Of a stretch of DNA of 64,000 nt, positions 1 through 11,501 are shown piece after piece. A program made the position numbers and the translations under genes. The notes below the pieces were generated by a model. The model was not told the DNA's origin and searched no databases. It was given only the letters and a program-made list of their open reading frames with translations. Source of the DNA: Thuidium tamariscinum (taxonomy: Eukaryota; Streptophyta; Bryopsida; Hypnales; Thuidiaceae); the NCBI GenBank assembly GCA_947034885.2, contig OX344757.2, positions 992,001 through 1,056,000 on the forward strand, in the 5' to 3' direction. Each line of letters opens with the position of its first letter. Position 1 is the first letter of the stretch.

Positions 1-2225
1 AGAGTGAATCAAGATATTAACCAGCATTTTAAACATTTTGTCACAAAGAATTGACCTTATGATGTGTAAGCTTACTTAGATTCTTGTTAAATGGTAAATA
101 GGTTCTTGCATGGTAAAAGCTTCATATTTTAGAATGTATACATAGCCAATTCCTAAATTTCCTTCTAGATCTCTATGAACAACTGTGCTATAAGATGCAC
201 TTCATATGTGTCTTACAGATGAATTCTCTTTAAATTTTGCTCTTGTATTAACCCCTGAAGGACCACTGTCCCCTCGGAGGACAATTTGGAGTTCGGGCAG
301 GTCCCGTAGACCTCAATTTTTAATGAATCTTTTTGAAACTTTCTCATAAGATAGGAAAGCTGATTACCTTCATGGGAATGTAATTTTAATTTCAATTGGT
401 GACCGGGCGCAAAAGCTAAACTACAAGAAGTCCAAATTTTCAATCAACGGGCAGAATTTTTTTTTGGAAAAAGTCAAAATTCAATTTTTTAATTTTTTTT
501 TCTAAAATAATATATTTTTGCCAACATGTGAAGCTTTCATTCACTCTATTTTGACTTGTAATGAGAAAGTTAGGGACAATCTTGTTATACGGGCAATCTA
601 AACAATTTCTTGAAAAAATAACTTGTAGGATTCATTTTTTAATGCAATATTCACAATTTTAGAAAAAAAAAATTTGGACAAGGTTATGTGTACTTTCTAG
701 AACAATCTCACGATTGGGATTATTGTATTTCAATTCCATCTTAGAGTTATTAACCATTTAGTTTTTCTTTCAATCTTGGACCTACATCTACTTAACAATT
801 TTTGAAAGAATGAAAATCAAGTGTTTTTTGTGTGAAATTTTTTTCCTAGACTCTCAACTCAATTTCTGAATACAAAAAATTATGAATTCAAAGTCTGTAG
901 CGCAATTTATAAATACAAATTCTAGTCAAAGTCATCTGAAATTACAAAGCACAGTACAAAAAAAATTGTGTTTCCAACTTTGAATGCTGATATCTTCCAA
1001 TCTGTACAGTCAAACTTCATGAAATTTTAACCACTTGATCTCAATGAAGAGAAGTACAGGATCATATGATTAGATTCCACAGAAACTATATTTTTTGTTT
1101 TCTTGGATGAAAGCAACAGAAATGGCAGTTTCGAGATGTTTTTGACACAGAAAAGGCCTTGGTCTTGCAGCGGTAAAAAGTTTTTGTTTTTGTTTATTAT
1201 TCAAAGAAGAAACCTACTCGAACACCTCTAAAGTTAAGCATTTTACATGGAATTCAAAGCAAAAGGTAAGGAAGCATTAATATAGGTGTGAGGATGAATA
1301 TGATGGTTAGAGCAAGAATATGTTAATTTCTTCTCATGAATTGATATTACAATGAATTTTGAAATGTAGAAACAGTATAGGATCTTTTGCCAGTCTAGGG
1401 ACTCTTCAAATTTCAATTACTGAAAACAAACATTTTCACCCTGTCTTCCCTACTATGTTGCATACTTCTATTGGACGTGGGCCATGCACTTTGTGTCAAT
1501 ATTTCAAAAGAAAAAGAAAAAGAAGTCTAGCCTTCCATGGATGAAAAATTGTACATCCATCAAAATATGAACTATAGGATGCTAGAATATTGGCAGGCTA
1601 TGAATGGTTGTATCTTAAGAAAGATCACAACTGTTGGATATATAGACAGTACTATCAGCCTTATTTTAATAAATCGGATGTTCAATGAGTAGTTGTTGCA
1701 AGTAGAAATAATTGTTTATTAACAAAGAGAAAGTGGAAAAGATTCCCCGTTCTCTTCAATAAATAAAGCAAAGTCAACAACATTTCAAATTAATCAGTAA
1801 TTAGAGAAAAGTTGAAATGATCAAATATGGGTTTATTCAATTGTTACTACTAGATAGAGTTAGAGTTAGATGGTACAAGAGTGTCCGTATCCTTTACCCC
1901 TTTACTTATTGGGCTCTGCACTATTGATAGGTTATTTGCTCTTGATATGTTTGTGAATTGCAATGGAGCCTAATTGTTTATGTGGTATCATTTCATTTTA
2001 ATGCAATGGATAATCGGAGTTTGTTTAAAAATTTTGAAAGGCAAATGATTTTTTTCTGGCAACAATTATAAATTTCATACTCTTTATAAGGTTGTACGTA
2101 AAATTGTGCAATACAATTTTTCAAATTAATTGAAAAACCTAAAGTAGATTAAGTATATTGTTTATTACAACTGTGAAAGAGCTTTTTTTAGGTCCAAGCA
2201 TTGACTTCTTTACAAATTCGTGTGT
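1..2225. other. AT-rich intergenic DNA with dispersed repeat
   Basis: No convincing gene is seen. Roughly 230-1190 resembles parts of 27590-28200, 28980-30890 and 60130-60570. Shared phrases include TTCCAACTTTGAATGC followed by ATATCTTC, and GACAATCTTGTT. It therefore appears to be one copy of a dispersed non-coding repeat. The short ORFs here show no domain or splice structure that I can support. Confidence 0.5.
230..1190 (+). repeat. Dispersed repeat family R1, copy 1
   Basis: By eye this stretch aligns in order with pieces at 27590-28020, 28980-29350, 29890-30890 and 60320-60560. Matching blocks are the ...GGACCACTGTCCC... region near 270 (ACCATTGTCCC near 27620), ATATTTTTGCC near 510 (27870), GACAATCTTGTT near 575 (27920, 29130), CTACTTAACAATTT near 790 (29340) and TTCCAACTTTGAATGC near 973 (29980). 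No coding potential is evident. It could be a degraded retroelement or an LTR; class unknown. Confidence 0.45.
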
Positions 2226-2954
2226 GGGTGATTGCAAGAAACAGTTGACCTATGTTTTGTCTCATTGACCTCGAATAGGTCATTTTTTGCTCAAAACTTT
2301 GGCATCGTTTTTCCTATCAACTTCAAATCTGCAATGAAGGTGCACACAGAAGTTTTATATGTTGTTTAATTTTTACAATTTATGTAAAATTATTTTACTA
2401 TTTTTGAACTGTCCCCGGTAGGTTGTCTATAGTGGCCATTTTGGGTTTTTTTTGTCATATTTCAGACACAGGAATGCGAATTTTGAGCTGAATATTGGCA
2501 TGCGAGGGCCTCACCTAAAGTTATAGAAGAGCATGAAGAGATTTTTTGAAAGTGCTGTACTATTCAACCTCCACATGTCGTCGAAGTGGATGACTTTGCG
2601 CAAGTGTAGAGAGTAGAATTAATTTTTTCCAAACATGAAAGTTGTTGGAAAACAAAGATGAATACTTGAATGAAAAACAGATTTTGTAGTTTCGTTTTCT
2701 GTGTTTCTTTACTATTTTTACCAATTCAGTGAAAGGAGAGCAATTTTTATTGTATTTTCCATTGTCTGTAGCATTTAGAGAATTTTTTTCTTAAATATGA
2801 ATTTCAAGAGACATAATACTCTCATTGCTCTTCAAATTATCCATAATTCTCTAAATTACCCTAAAATTTATTTCAGAGGGTCATGTGACTCACAGGACTC
2901 AATGCTTTTAAGCCATTTTGAGCCAGAACCGGTAAGTGTTTCTTGCAACAACCC
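2226..2954. mobile_element. 729-bp TIR element related to the 735-bp family
   Basis: The left end reads GGGTGATTGCAAGAAACA. The right end, reverse-complemented, reads GGGTTGTTGCAAGAAACA. The flanks are GTGT on the left and ATGT on the right, a 3-of-4 match. The interior is not obviously the same as that of the elements at 34075-34809 and 53981-54714, but the length and terminal motif are shared. This suggests a non-autonomous element mobilised by the same transposase. Confidence 0.5.
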
Positions 2955-3317
2955 ATGTCTAAGAGTTTCCTAATCACTAAATTACAAATTTATTTTTAAT
3001 ATGTTGTTTGTTTTTAAAGGATTTGAAATTGCATCAAAGAACAAGGAATACATGTTTGAAAGGTGAACCTCAAGGGTCATAAACAACTCTACTTTCTTCC
3101 ACCTCTCCACCAAGGCACTTAAAAGTGGATAAGGGAGGAGGTCCAAAAACCGACCATGTAAGGGCTCGAACAGTATTTTGGACAGGTCGAACATCTAGAA
3201 ATATTTTTTACAAAGTTTTCCTTCAAAGACCGCTTCAATAGTCATGTAATCAAAGTCGTTCTATATTTTTCAAATCTCCCTAGAATTAGTTATCAATTTC
3301 TAAAGTTCAGAGGGCAT

Positions 3318-3433
3318 TGGGCTTGAAATGTTGCCCTACCTATAATGTACACTGTCATTACACTGCTGAAATCTATGAAAATGCAACATATACGAATACT
3401 GTACATTTAAGATAGGGCAGCATTTTAGAACCC
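3318..3433. repeat. Small inverted repeat (foldback, about 115 bp)
   Basis: The left arm (3319-3351) and right arm (3400-3433) are imperfect inverted copies built around TTGCCCTACC...ATGTACA and TGTACATTT...ATAGGGCAGC. About 48 bp lie between them. It may be a tiny MITE or a structured transcript. I see no clear target-site duplication. Confidence 0.5.
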
Positions 3434-4051
3434 GTTTAATTAAATAGCCTCTTCCAATAAACCGCATTCAAGGGACCACTCGAAGCAACATAAGAAAAAG
3501 TATGAGTAGAAATATGAATGTCAATTAGAATTAGTAATCGTTGTGGCCATACTCTATTCAGGAACCCTAAACTGTACTGAGAGGCAGTCATTGAAAATCG
3601 CGGCAATTTCGCCCCTTCTGCTGTCAAAAAAGCGCACTCTGCGTTGCCGTTCTTTTTGTAAGCTTATTTTGGGCCTAGGGTGCACGGTGCTCATTGAAGT
3701 ATGCAAATGCGGTTGCTTGTTCATGTTGTGAAAGATGTTTAATGTTGCAGTTCTCTTCGCAATGTCTGTTTCGCAGTAGGGAAGTTGTGGCCTTCTTAAA
3801 ATAGGATTGTAGGAGTTAAATTCCTACTTGAAGAAACGGAAGCGAAGGAACGGTGGGGTTCAATTCACTGGGATTGTGGGTACCTAGAAGTTTGTTTTAG
3901 CCCAGTTCACAGGGAGATTGATGCAACGAAACAGAGTAGGCTTGGAAGTCCGTGAACGTGGAATAGTTCATTGATAATCCACCGTTCTTAGAGTTTCCTG
4001 AAGTGCATAAACCCTAAGGGAACTCATTTATTTCATAGGTTCCAATGTTCC

Positions 4052-6076
4052 ATGGCTTCATCTTCAAATAACGTCGGTAAAATTCGTAGCTCTGAATGAA
4101 TGTTTTCTTCTGCTGATGTTGTTAATGATCAATTGAAATTGTTTTTGGAATTCCGAGGCGTTCGTTCTTCCTCAGCAAAAGCGAAGTGTTTCTTGCTGTT
4201 CAGTGAAGTGGCCTTTGTTGTTGTTTTTCGTGGAACCTAATTTCTTCACGAATGATCTGCAGTAACAGAGGACCATATTCCTTTCAACCTCGAGGCACTT
4301 CGCCATAGCTGCAGACATGAGGGAAGAGGAATATTGACAGTGGAGGGAAAAAAGGTCCTTGATGAAGAAAACTTCAGGCGTGTGTTCAGTGAACTTTTTT
4401 TGCTAAGCTTGTATTAGTATTTATGCAGTTTTCTTTGTTACTATCATTTGCTTCTGATGTTCCTTCTCTATCTTCTGAAGAAACATTTCTGTATTCCAAA
4501 GGAATGCTTTCTAACATTTTCTAGAACGCACAGGTCTAGAGATTTTTGGGAAGGGTATAAGCTGTATTGCTATGCCCATTATTCCCACTGTAGGAGATCG
4601 AAAGCACGATTCCTAGTGAGTAAGATGGGTAAGTCTTCCGCAGGCATTGCGGTCTTATTTGTTACCTCTGAACTTTTCGCTTTTACAAATGGAGGGCACT
4701 CATAGGCTTTGATCAGTAAGGTTGCTTGCACTCACTTAGTTAGAGCAGTTCAAGTTTTTGAAATTCTATACCATTCAAAAGGTTTAGATCATGTCATAAT
4801 CAATTTATTTCAGAACAATAAAACTAAGGAATGATGTGCATTGGCATTGTCCTAGGCCGAGTGGTAATGCAGTTGCACAAGGGAAAGCAGTGCACATGGG
4901 GATCCGTTTTTGACGAAACTGTGAGGCAAGTGTGGGCCATGATGGAGGATTACGAAGTGATGTGGCGTGGCCAGGACTGGAAAAATTTAAGGTGCGGTTG
5001 AATTTGCATACGAATGGAGAAAGGTCTTTGTTCTTCATTCTAGACTTCATTTGTGAATGTATGTTTCAGTGCCATGAAAGGAAGTATTTGCTGAAATGTT
5101 ATTTTGCGTTCTCACTTTTCTATTTCATTAGTGGTGTTCCTAAATACCAATAGGTAATTACAGTCTCCGAGATTTTGTTGAATGAATGTAGTATTTGTAG
5201 TATAAAAGTTTGTTGTCCTGTGGAACAGGTACCCCTATTTGAATAGGTCTAGGAGAAGAGATCAATGGTTGTGTATTCTTTTGATCTTGAATTCCTGAGT
5301 GGTTAAAAGGAGATTCTTATTTCTTCTACAGTAAGAGTGAAATGCGTTGCAGTGTTTGTGCAGTGTTTGCATTGAAAATGCTCTTATTTGCAGACGTAGT
5401 AGTTGACATTATTTTCTAGAATTACATGAGTTCGTAGGATTGTGTTCTTGAACTGTATGAAGTCGTTGTGCTTGTGTATGAACAGTATTGGAAAATCATG
5501 TTTTAAACTTTGAACTCAGATCTCTCATGGAGAAATTTGACGATGTGAAAGAGCTGTCAGCGTCCAAGAAGGGGACCTTGTTGATGCAACTTGTTGAGGT
5601 GAGTAGAGGTTATGCCTAAATGCAGCATTCGAAATAGATGTATTTTCGACTGCTGCATTTTCAATGTTAATTTTTTTTGGTGCTAGTAGGTAAGCGCATT
5701 TGTTCTTCTAAAAGTTTTATTTGAATGCAAGGATGTTGTTGATGACAGTGGAAAAAAAAGCGCACTTTCTTGGTAAATGTGATCATGATTAGGAATAAGT
5801 AGCGGGCAGAAGGTAATTGAAATTATGTCTATGTCATGTGCTTCAGGTTCACTAATACATGGTCACTGACAGGAAGACGAGTGCAGCACTGAAGGTCATC
5901 AGCTGCGACCTGCCGTTGTGAAGTTAAACTCTACGAATATATTTGACGATATTCGAGGCAGTTTGAAGAGAATTCGTTTTGACTTGGAGAAATTGAAGGT
6001 ATCTTCAGAAGCACGCAGGGAGTTTGCAGAAGGAGACAGAAACAAACGACGAAAGTCCGAGGCGACTGTGCAGTAA
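4052..6076 (+). CDS. Six-exon gene of unknown function (236 codons)
   Basis: I do not recognise this protein. Proposed exons are 4052-4076, 4263-4381, 4481-4628, 4856-4991, 5520-5598 and 5873-6076. They total 711 nt, i.e. 236 codons plus a TAA stop, all with GT-AG introns. The last three junctions are phase-consistent: phase 1 at G|GTAAGT, phase 2 at AAG|GTGCGG, phase 0 at GAG|GTGAGT. The start is ATG GCT TCA TCT. The exon 2 donor and exon 3 acceptor are the least certain. The N-terminal part reads MASSSNNVVTEDHIPFNLEA. The middle is Cys/Tyr/Trp-rich (FWEGYKLYCYAHYSHC, then VFDETVRQVWAMMEDYEVMW). The C-terminus is charged and probably helical (DIRGSLKRIRFDLEKLK) and ends in a basic RNKRRKSE cluster that could be a nuclear signal. 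It lies about 2 kb upstream of the Transposase_24-like gene on the same strand, so it may be a transposon passenger or a nearby host gene. Confidence 0.55.
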
Positions 6077-8129
6077 AGTATGTCAAACAGATAGGTGATC
6101 GAGTTGTCATTCTCATTTGCATTACAAGTGGAATGTAAAAGTTGCAGTGCCAGAATGAAAGTGAGAGTTATGTTATACTGTACAGGACAAAGACGATGCA
6201 TTTAATTCCAGAAGGTGGAATGTACCAAATCTTTTTGTCCAACCATGGAACCTGGCAATGCAAAGATGCTTTTTTTTTTTTTTTTTTTGAACAAATGGGG
6301 AGACCCCACTGTATGAAAAAGAACCAAGAGACAGAATCCTAAAACCCAAACGGCTGCACAGAGAACCAAGAAGCAGAAAAAGAAGAAACCAGAGAAAACA
6401 CTAACTGAATAAAAAGAGACCAGGCCCTTTCTGTTTTGGTGTTTCACTTGTCAGTACCTTCGAAAGTGGAAACTGTATTGTGACTTACCTATCACTTTCT
6501 GGAGATGACCAGGTTTGTTATAGAGCATTTACTTTCCTCAGTTTCTGTATTGTTCAAGAACAGTTGCCTATGACGTAGTTATTCCAATGTTGAGGCATTT
6601 CATTTGGAGGGAAAATGAACTAATTTGGAAAAGGACGTGGCTGGGGGTTGGCATTGACACAAGGAGAAGCAGTTGCAGGTTTTGGCCATTATAGAATTAG
6701 GGTATAGGATGAAGGTGTGCACAAATTTTTAATTGCATTACTGAGAATGTAACAGAACTTAGAGATTGTAATTCACCGCTTTGTACGTAGGAAATGTTTC
6801 CGTTCAATTTTATAGTGTCCGTGAAGAGCACAGACTACCTGTCTGTGAAGAAAATGTAGATGCCTGGAAGTGATTTTGTTACGTTGTTCTGTGGTAGGTA
6901 TTCTGTGCCACTCTTTAGTATGGCATCGAAATATAATTACTGAGATTTTGACTATTCCTTCCTGAAAGCAGCTATACCTTATATTTTACAAATGTATAGC
7001 CTTTAATTGGAACAGGTTCTTGAAGACGAAGATTCCGAGGAACCTGTGATGCTCTTGTTGTCGACAAAGGCGCAAAAGGTCAGCAAGTCTGAATTCTCCA
7101 CAATGTTTTACATTAATTTCTGCATTCAGGATGTGGAAAAAGAGTGCACTCACAAGGACTGAGTCGAAAAAGCATTCACTCAGTATTGCCCATGGAATAG
7201 AAAATAACTGCAGTATGGAAGTCCGAATTTCACATTGTGTGTTGTTCACTAAGATAGAAGGTAATCACTAAGAGCGGGCTGCATCATTAATGATGTGGCG
7301 GCTCAGGAAAAAAGGTAATTTCATGTGCAAGAATTGATGAATATGGAATGCGTTGGGAAGCAGGTAGAGAAATTCTGGTTTATGAGTGAACGGAGGTTTT
7401 GTGTAGGAAGCTCTAAAAATGGTCAATGCTTTCCGAAATTCTCGCACGGAAAGAAGGAACTGCTTTGAAAACAACTCGAAATTATCGGTAATGACTCGGC
7501 GGGCTTTGATAATTGAAACTGTGAAGGGATAAGTACTGCAGGCACTTGCATGTGGTAATTAAGAATTACCAACCACTTTAGAAGAAAAGGTAGATGCTAA
7601 ACATGGAAACCACTATTATCCTTATTGATGAATGCTTGAAATGGAGAATGATGCAGGGAAATGGCTGATGGATTTGAATGCTTACTTTTGGCAGGCCCCA
7701 CGTTCCCGATGAAAATGCCGGCTGCACTTAATGGCATATGCTGGATTAAGAAAAAGACGAGCACTTTTTTGTGCTCGGAAGAAGTTGTCAGTGACTCGCA
7801 TGAATGACGTTTACAGTGAGGACATGGAAGAACCCCGTTGATTTTTTCCTACATTTGTCGTCTAGTTAGCGGCATCCGGGACCCGACGGTACGTTGCATT
7901 TCCTTCGCAGAGGGTGTTGTCGTTCTTGTCACGTAGTCCAGAGTCAGCGAAAACTCCTACGAGTCGGTTACCTTCGTGAGTTTAGGGAACTCTGGACCTC
8001 AGAAAGCATTGCTTGTATTTTGAGTGCGACGTACACGACTAACCTGTTATCCATAGAGGTTGGGCCTTCCTATTCTCTGCAACGTAGAAAGTTGTGAATC
8101 ACTTAGTCATTTCGATTTTTCGAAACACA
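6077..8129. other. Intergenic region between two plus-strand genes
   Basis: No supported gene. An 18-T run near 6271-6288 is followed by a purine-rich stretch to about 6420 that could be the remnant of a retroposed transcript. Base composition is higher in GC than in the AT-rich blocks, so undetected small exons are possible between 7000 and 8100. Confidence 0.4.
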
Positions 8130-10997
8130 ATGGACTTGAAGGGAGACTCCGTGAACCTAGGCGACGATGAAATCGTGAGGGACATACAGTTCTCATCGGA
8201 AGACTGCATGGGCTCTCAAGTCCCCGAGACTGAGGAGGTGAGCATGTTAAAGAAGAGTATGAACTGAATCTTGTGGTGCATTGCATATCATAAAAGTAAT
8301 TGTGGGAGAGGTTTTCTGTGACGTGTGCGTGACCCCGTTTCTGTTTTTTGGTGACAGCCGCGTGGTTTTTATGGATCCTCTCAAGATGCTGCCGCGTATA
8401 GTCCTTCACCAGTAAGTACTATCGTACAACCCAATGAATAGCGGGGGCTTGTCATGTTTTTGGAAACAATGGGAGGGAGAATGGTATGGGGAAGTACTTT
8501 GATGAATTGCATGAACATGGATACTCTTGACAGTTTGATTGGTAATGTTGTCCAGTACATTCCGTTTCGAGGAACGCCAACACCACCATCGCAGTATCCG
8601 CAGGTGTGTCGTAAAGTCTTTTGCTGTGTCGTAATGTTTTTTCTTTTGTTGTTATACAAATTGTACGTATCTGTAAATGGAAGGTTGATTTATGAAATAA
8701 TGATGTCAAACTAAGATTCGGTTGTGGATTGGTTCGATTATTGAGGAAGTGTAGTGCACAAGGAATAAGGATTCTACTTGTATGTAAATGTAATTGTCAA
8801 AGTATGTTGCAGTCACTGAAAGACTATGTTTGAGGAAGCTAATGTGAAGGAGTCAGCAATGTTAAATGTGTACAGACATGTCTAATATTAATGTAATAGT
8901 TAGACTTAGTGCACACAGTATGTATCGTACGGAGCTGCATTGGGAAAAGAATTTGAGCGTCATCTGAATTAATCATGTACATTCGTTATGTTTTTTGGAA
9001 TTCATGTTAAGAACTTTTTTAAGATTGTGCAATCAATGAATTGTTAGCATGATGTGAAGTTACGACGTGATTGTGACGTGGGAGTGAAGTGAAAGTACTG
9101 TTTTAATAGGATTATTTGTATTCATCCATGTGTTTGTTCGAAGTGAACGTCATGAAGAGATTGTAATGTATTCAAATTGTGGTGCGACTTAAATTGATGG
9201 TGAGAGTCATGTGAAAATTCAGTGGAAGCATGTGAGGCAGTGATGAGAAGTTCTGCCAAACCTGGAGCAGTAGAACCTCATGTCTCTCCATTAGACATAG
9301 CATAATGCTACTGAACAAGGGAATACATGTAATTGGTAATGTGCTCTTCACCATGAAGAAGAAAGTAACAGACCCCTACATGTGTAGACGACATGTTGTC
9401 GTTTCTGAAACAAAGCGAACAATAGGAGGATGAAATCTTAAGCACAGTAGAATAAGAGTAGGTAAGTGGGAAGGATTTATAGTTTATGATACAATACGGC
9501 AATGTCTTCAAAGAGTATATTATCCGTGTGCTGAGTAGTATGTTTTCTATTTGTTGATGCACGTCTTCCATGAAAGGAATTTGTTTCAACCATTTTGCGT
9601 TAGTGGAGATGATGTTTTTTTGCAGTGGAAGTGGTTGGAGAATTGCATTCCAGTAGTCCTTGTCAAGATTGTAGGGGACAGGGTTAAAAAATGAATATGA
9701 ATTTGTGAACATGAATGTGATTTGGAAGAGTATATTGCATGTATAGGGTGTGACAGTGGACTGTGTTGCGACGCAGATTTCCTACAGTCAACAGAATGCG
9801 TGGCCAAACTATGGACCAAGTTATGGCTCCAGAGTGCATCCAATGCATCACTCCGTTGGGAGTGGAATGTACTCTACTTTTCCAAGCGCGAACTTCAATT
9901 CCATGTCGCAATCCTATTCATGCCATACTCTAGGTGGCTTGCCTGATAGTTTTCTATTCTCCCAAATGGGACACTTACCTCTTGTTCCTCCGAACATGGA
10001 ATGGATGCACGATCGGACAGTAAGTCCAGCAGTGCATGAACGTTTTCGAGGAGCAGCAGTTACCGGGGGTAGCTTAAGGTACGCAGAACCGCGACCTCTT
10101 TCCATGCATGAGCCGACAAGTAGTGGAGGGCAGTGGTATTGTCCTCGTCCTAGAGTGAGGGACGAGGACTAACAAGAGGACATTCCCACCAAGGACAGGC
10201 ATGTGACAGGTGCATCAGTTGCACCTTCCGGTGGTAGGGTACAGAAGACGCAGAATCATCCAGTGCCGCCTCAGCCATCAGAGTTACGACATTCTCCACC
10301 TCCTGAATCAACAGAAACTCAGCAAAGAGTGGTCCGCAGCGATAGTACAGGTGTGGAGCGGACCCCTACAGCGTCTAAGTTTCGGACAGAGATATTCAAT
10401 GCAACAACGCCATCAGAAGGCACTACTGGTATGCAACACAGTGTGGACACTCCAAGTAAGTCAAGTACCCCTCAATCTTTAATGCAGAGGAAAGCTCTTA
10501 GAGAAGATGACAAGATGTATCTAAAGGAAGTGAAAACGGCCATTGCAGAGGGAAGGGTACCACAAGTGACAGTAGCTCAAGATGAAAATGGTAACATAGT
10601 CCGTTATAAGTCTCAATTTCTGAATGCGCTGAAGCTAGCCGCCCATGTAGTAGTGCAAGACGCATACATAAATGTCAATGATGAAGAAACAATGAATGAA
10701 ATAATGGAGGAGGTTAGGAGGCAGTTTGTAGTGCCTAAACCTTTGCCTGCTGGAATGGTACAATCGTACTTGAAAGGTTATTTCAAGAGATGTAGAGCTG
10801 AGTACCACAGATTTTGGATTAAGAACGGGGACAAAAAGAAGCCTGATGGTTGTAAACAAGCGGCATGGTTGCAATTGGTAGATTTGTGGAAGTCAACAAA
10901 AGGAAAGAAGGAATGCAACAAGAACAGGGAGAATGCGACGAAGGACACATTGGATGTGGTACAGCTTCTTAACTTCTCAGTTTGTCTTTGTATATAA
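8130..10997 (+). pseudogene. Transposase_24/TnpA-like CACTA-associated gene with in-frame stop
   Basis: Four exons join in phase 0: 8130-8237 (starts MDLKGDSVNL), 8358-8411, 8556-8603 and 9777-10997, with GT-AG introns. The third intron is about 1.2 kb. The N-terminal half is low-complexity and rich in Ser, Pro, Tyr and Gln (YSPSP, TPTPPSQYPQ, WPNYGPSYGS). The C-terminal half (about 10490-10940) matches the plant transposase Ptta/En/Spm (Transposase_24) pattern: LPAGMVQSYLKGYFKRCRAE, WIKNGDKKKPDG and AAWLQLVDLWKS, then a Lys/Asn-rich tail. TAA at 10170-10172 interrupts an otherwise continuous frame, leaving the conserved region beyond the stop. Proteins of this type bind CACTA transposon ends alongside TNP2. 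Either a point mutation inactivated it or the region downstream is a separate ORF starting later. Possible further exons lie at 11502-11600 and 11714-12775. Confidence 0.6.
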
Positions 10998-11501
10998 ATG
11001 AGAACAATATGTTGTGAGACATGAAGTAATACAGTTATGTGCTTTGTATGCGACCCGTTGTAAGGAGCTGAAATTCTGTTTGTGAGGAACCAATTATTGC
11101 AGGAGGCTAGTAGCAGCTGGCCGAGTGCACTTATTGGTAATTGATAGAAGAACTGATGTTAGTCAAAATTGCTCTGTAAGCTTTTTTTTTGGAATGACAG
11201 TAAACGGCAAGAATCAATGTCACTACCGACCTTTGGAAGTAGAATGTGTTGATGCAGGCAATGATAGCTCAGTCTGAAGAACTGGTCATGACAGCAGGAA
11301 ATGGTATTCTGTATAGTAGTGGGAAGATAAGATTAAATGAGTGGGGCACATATACAAGATATTGTTGTATGTAGCGGTAGCTTCCTTCTCTGAATTAACC
11401 AAATGTTGTCATAAAGTTGTTCATAGTGAGAGCAAATGAAAATGATTTCTTGTTTGACGATGTCCACTCATCCGGTGGCTCGGATGGAGTAAATGTGACA
11501 G

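Noticed and set aside
4448-4705. The whole 85-codon open frame as an independent protein
   Set aside because: Its middle part is better explained as an exon (to 4628, ending at G|GTAAGT) of the six-exon gene. The frame beyond the donor is intron.
6271-6420. T-run and purine-rich stretch as a LINE or SINE
   Set aside because: The pattern hints at retroposition, but I see no target duplication, promoter boxes or second copy.
10155-10198. A 44-bp intron removing the in-frame TAA of the Transposase_24-like gene
   Set aside because: It has GTGAGG...CTAAC...CAG features, but 44 bp is too short for a plant intron and is not a multiple of three. Splicing would shift into a frame that stops within 16 codons.
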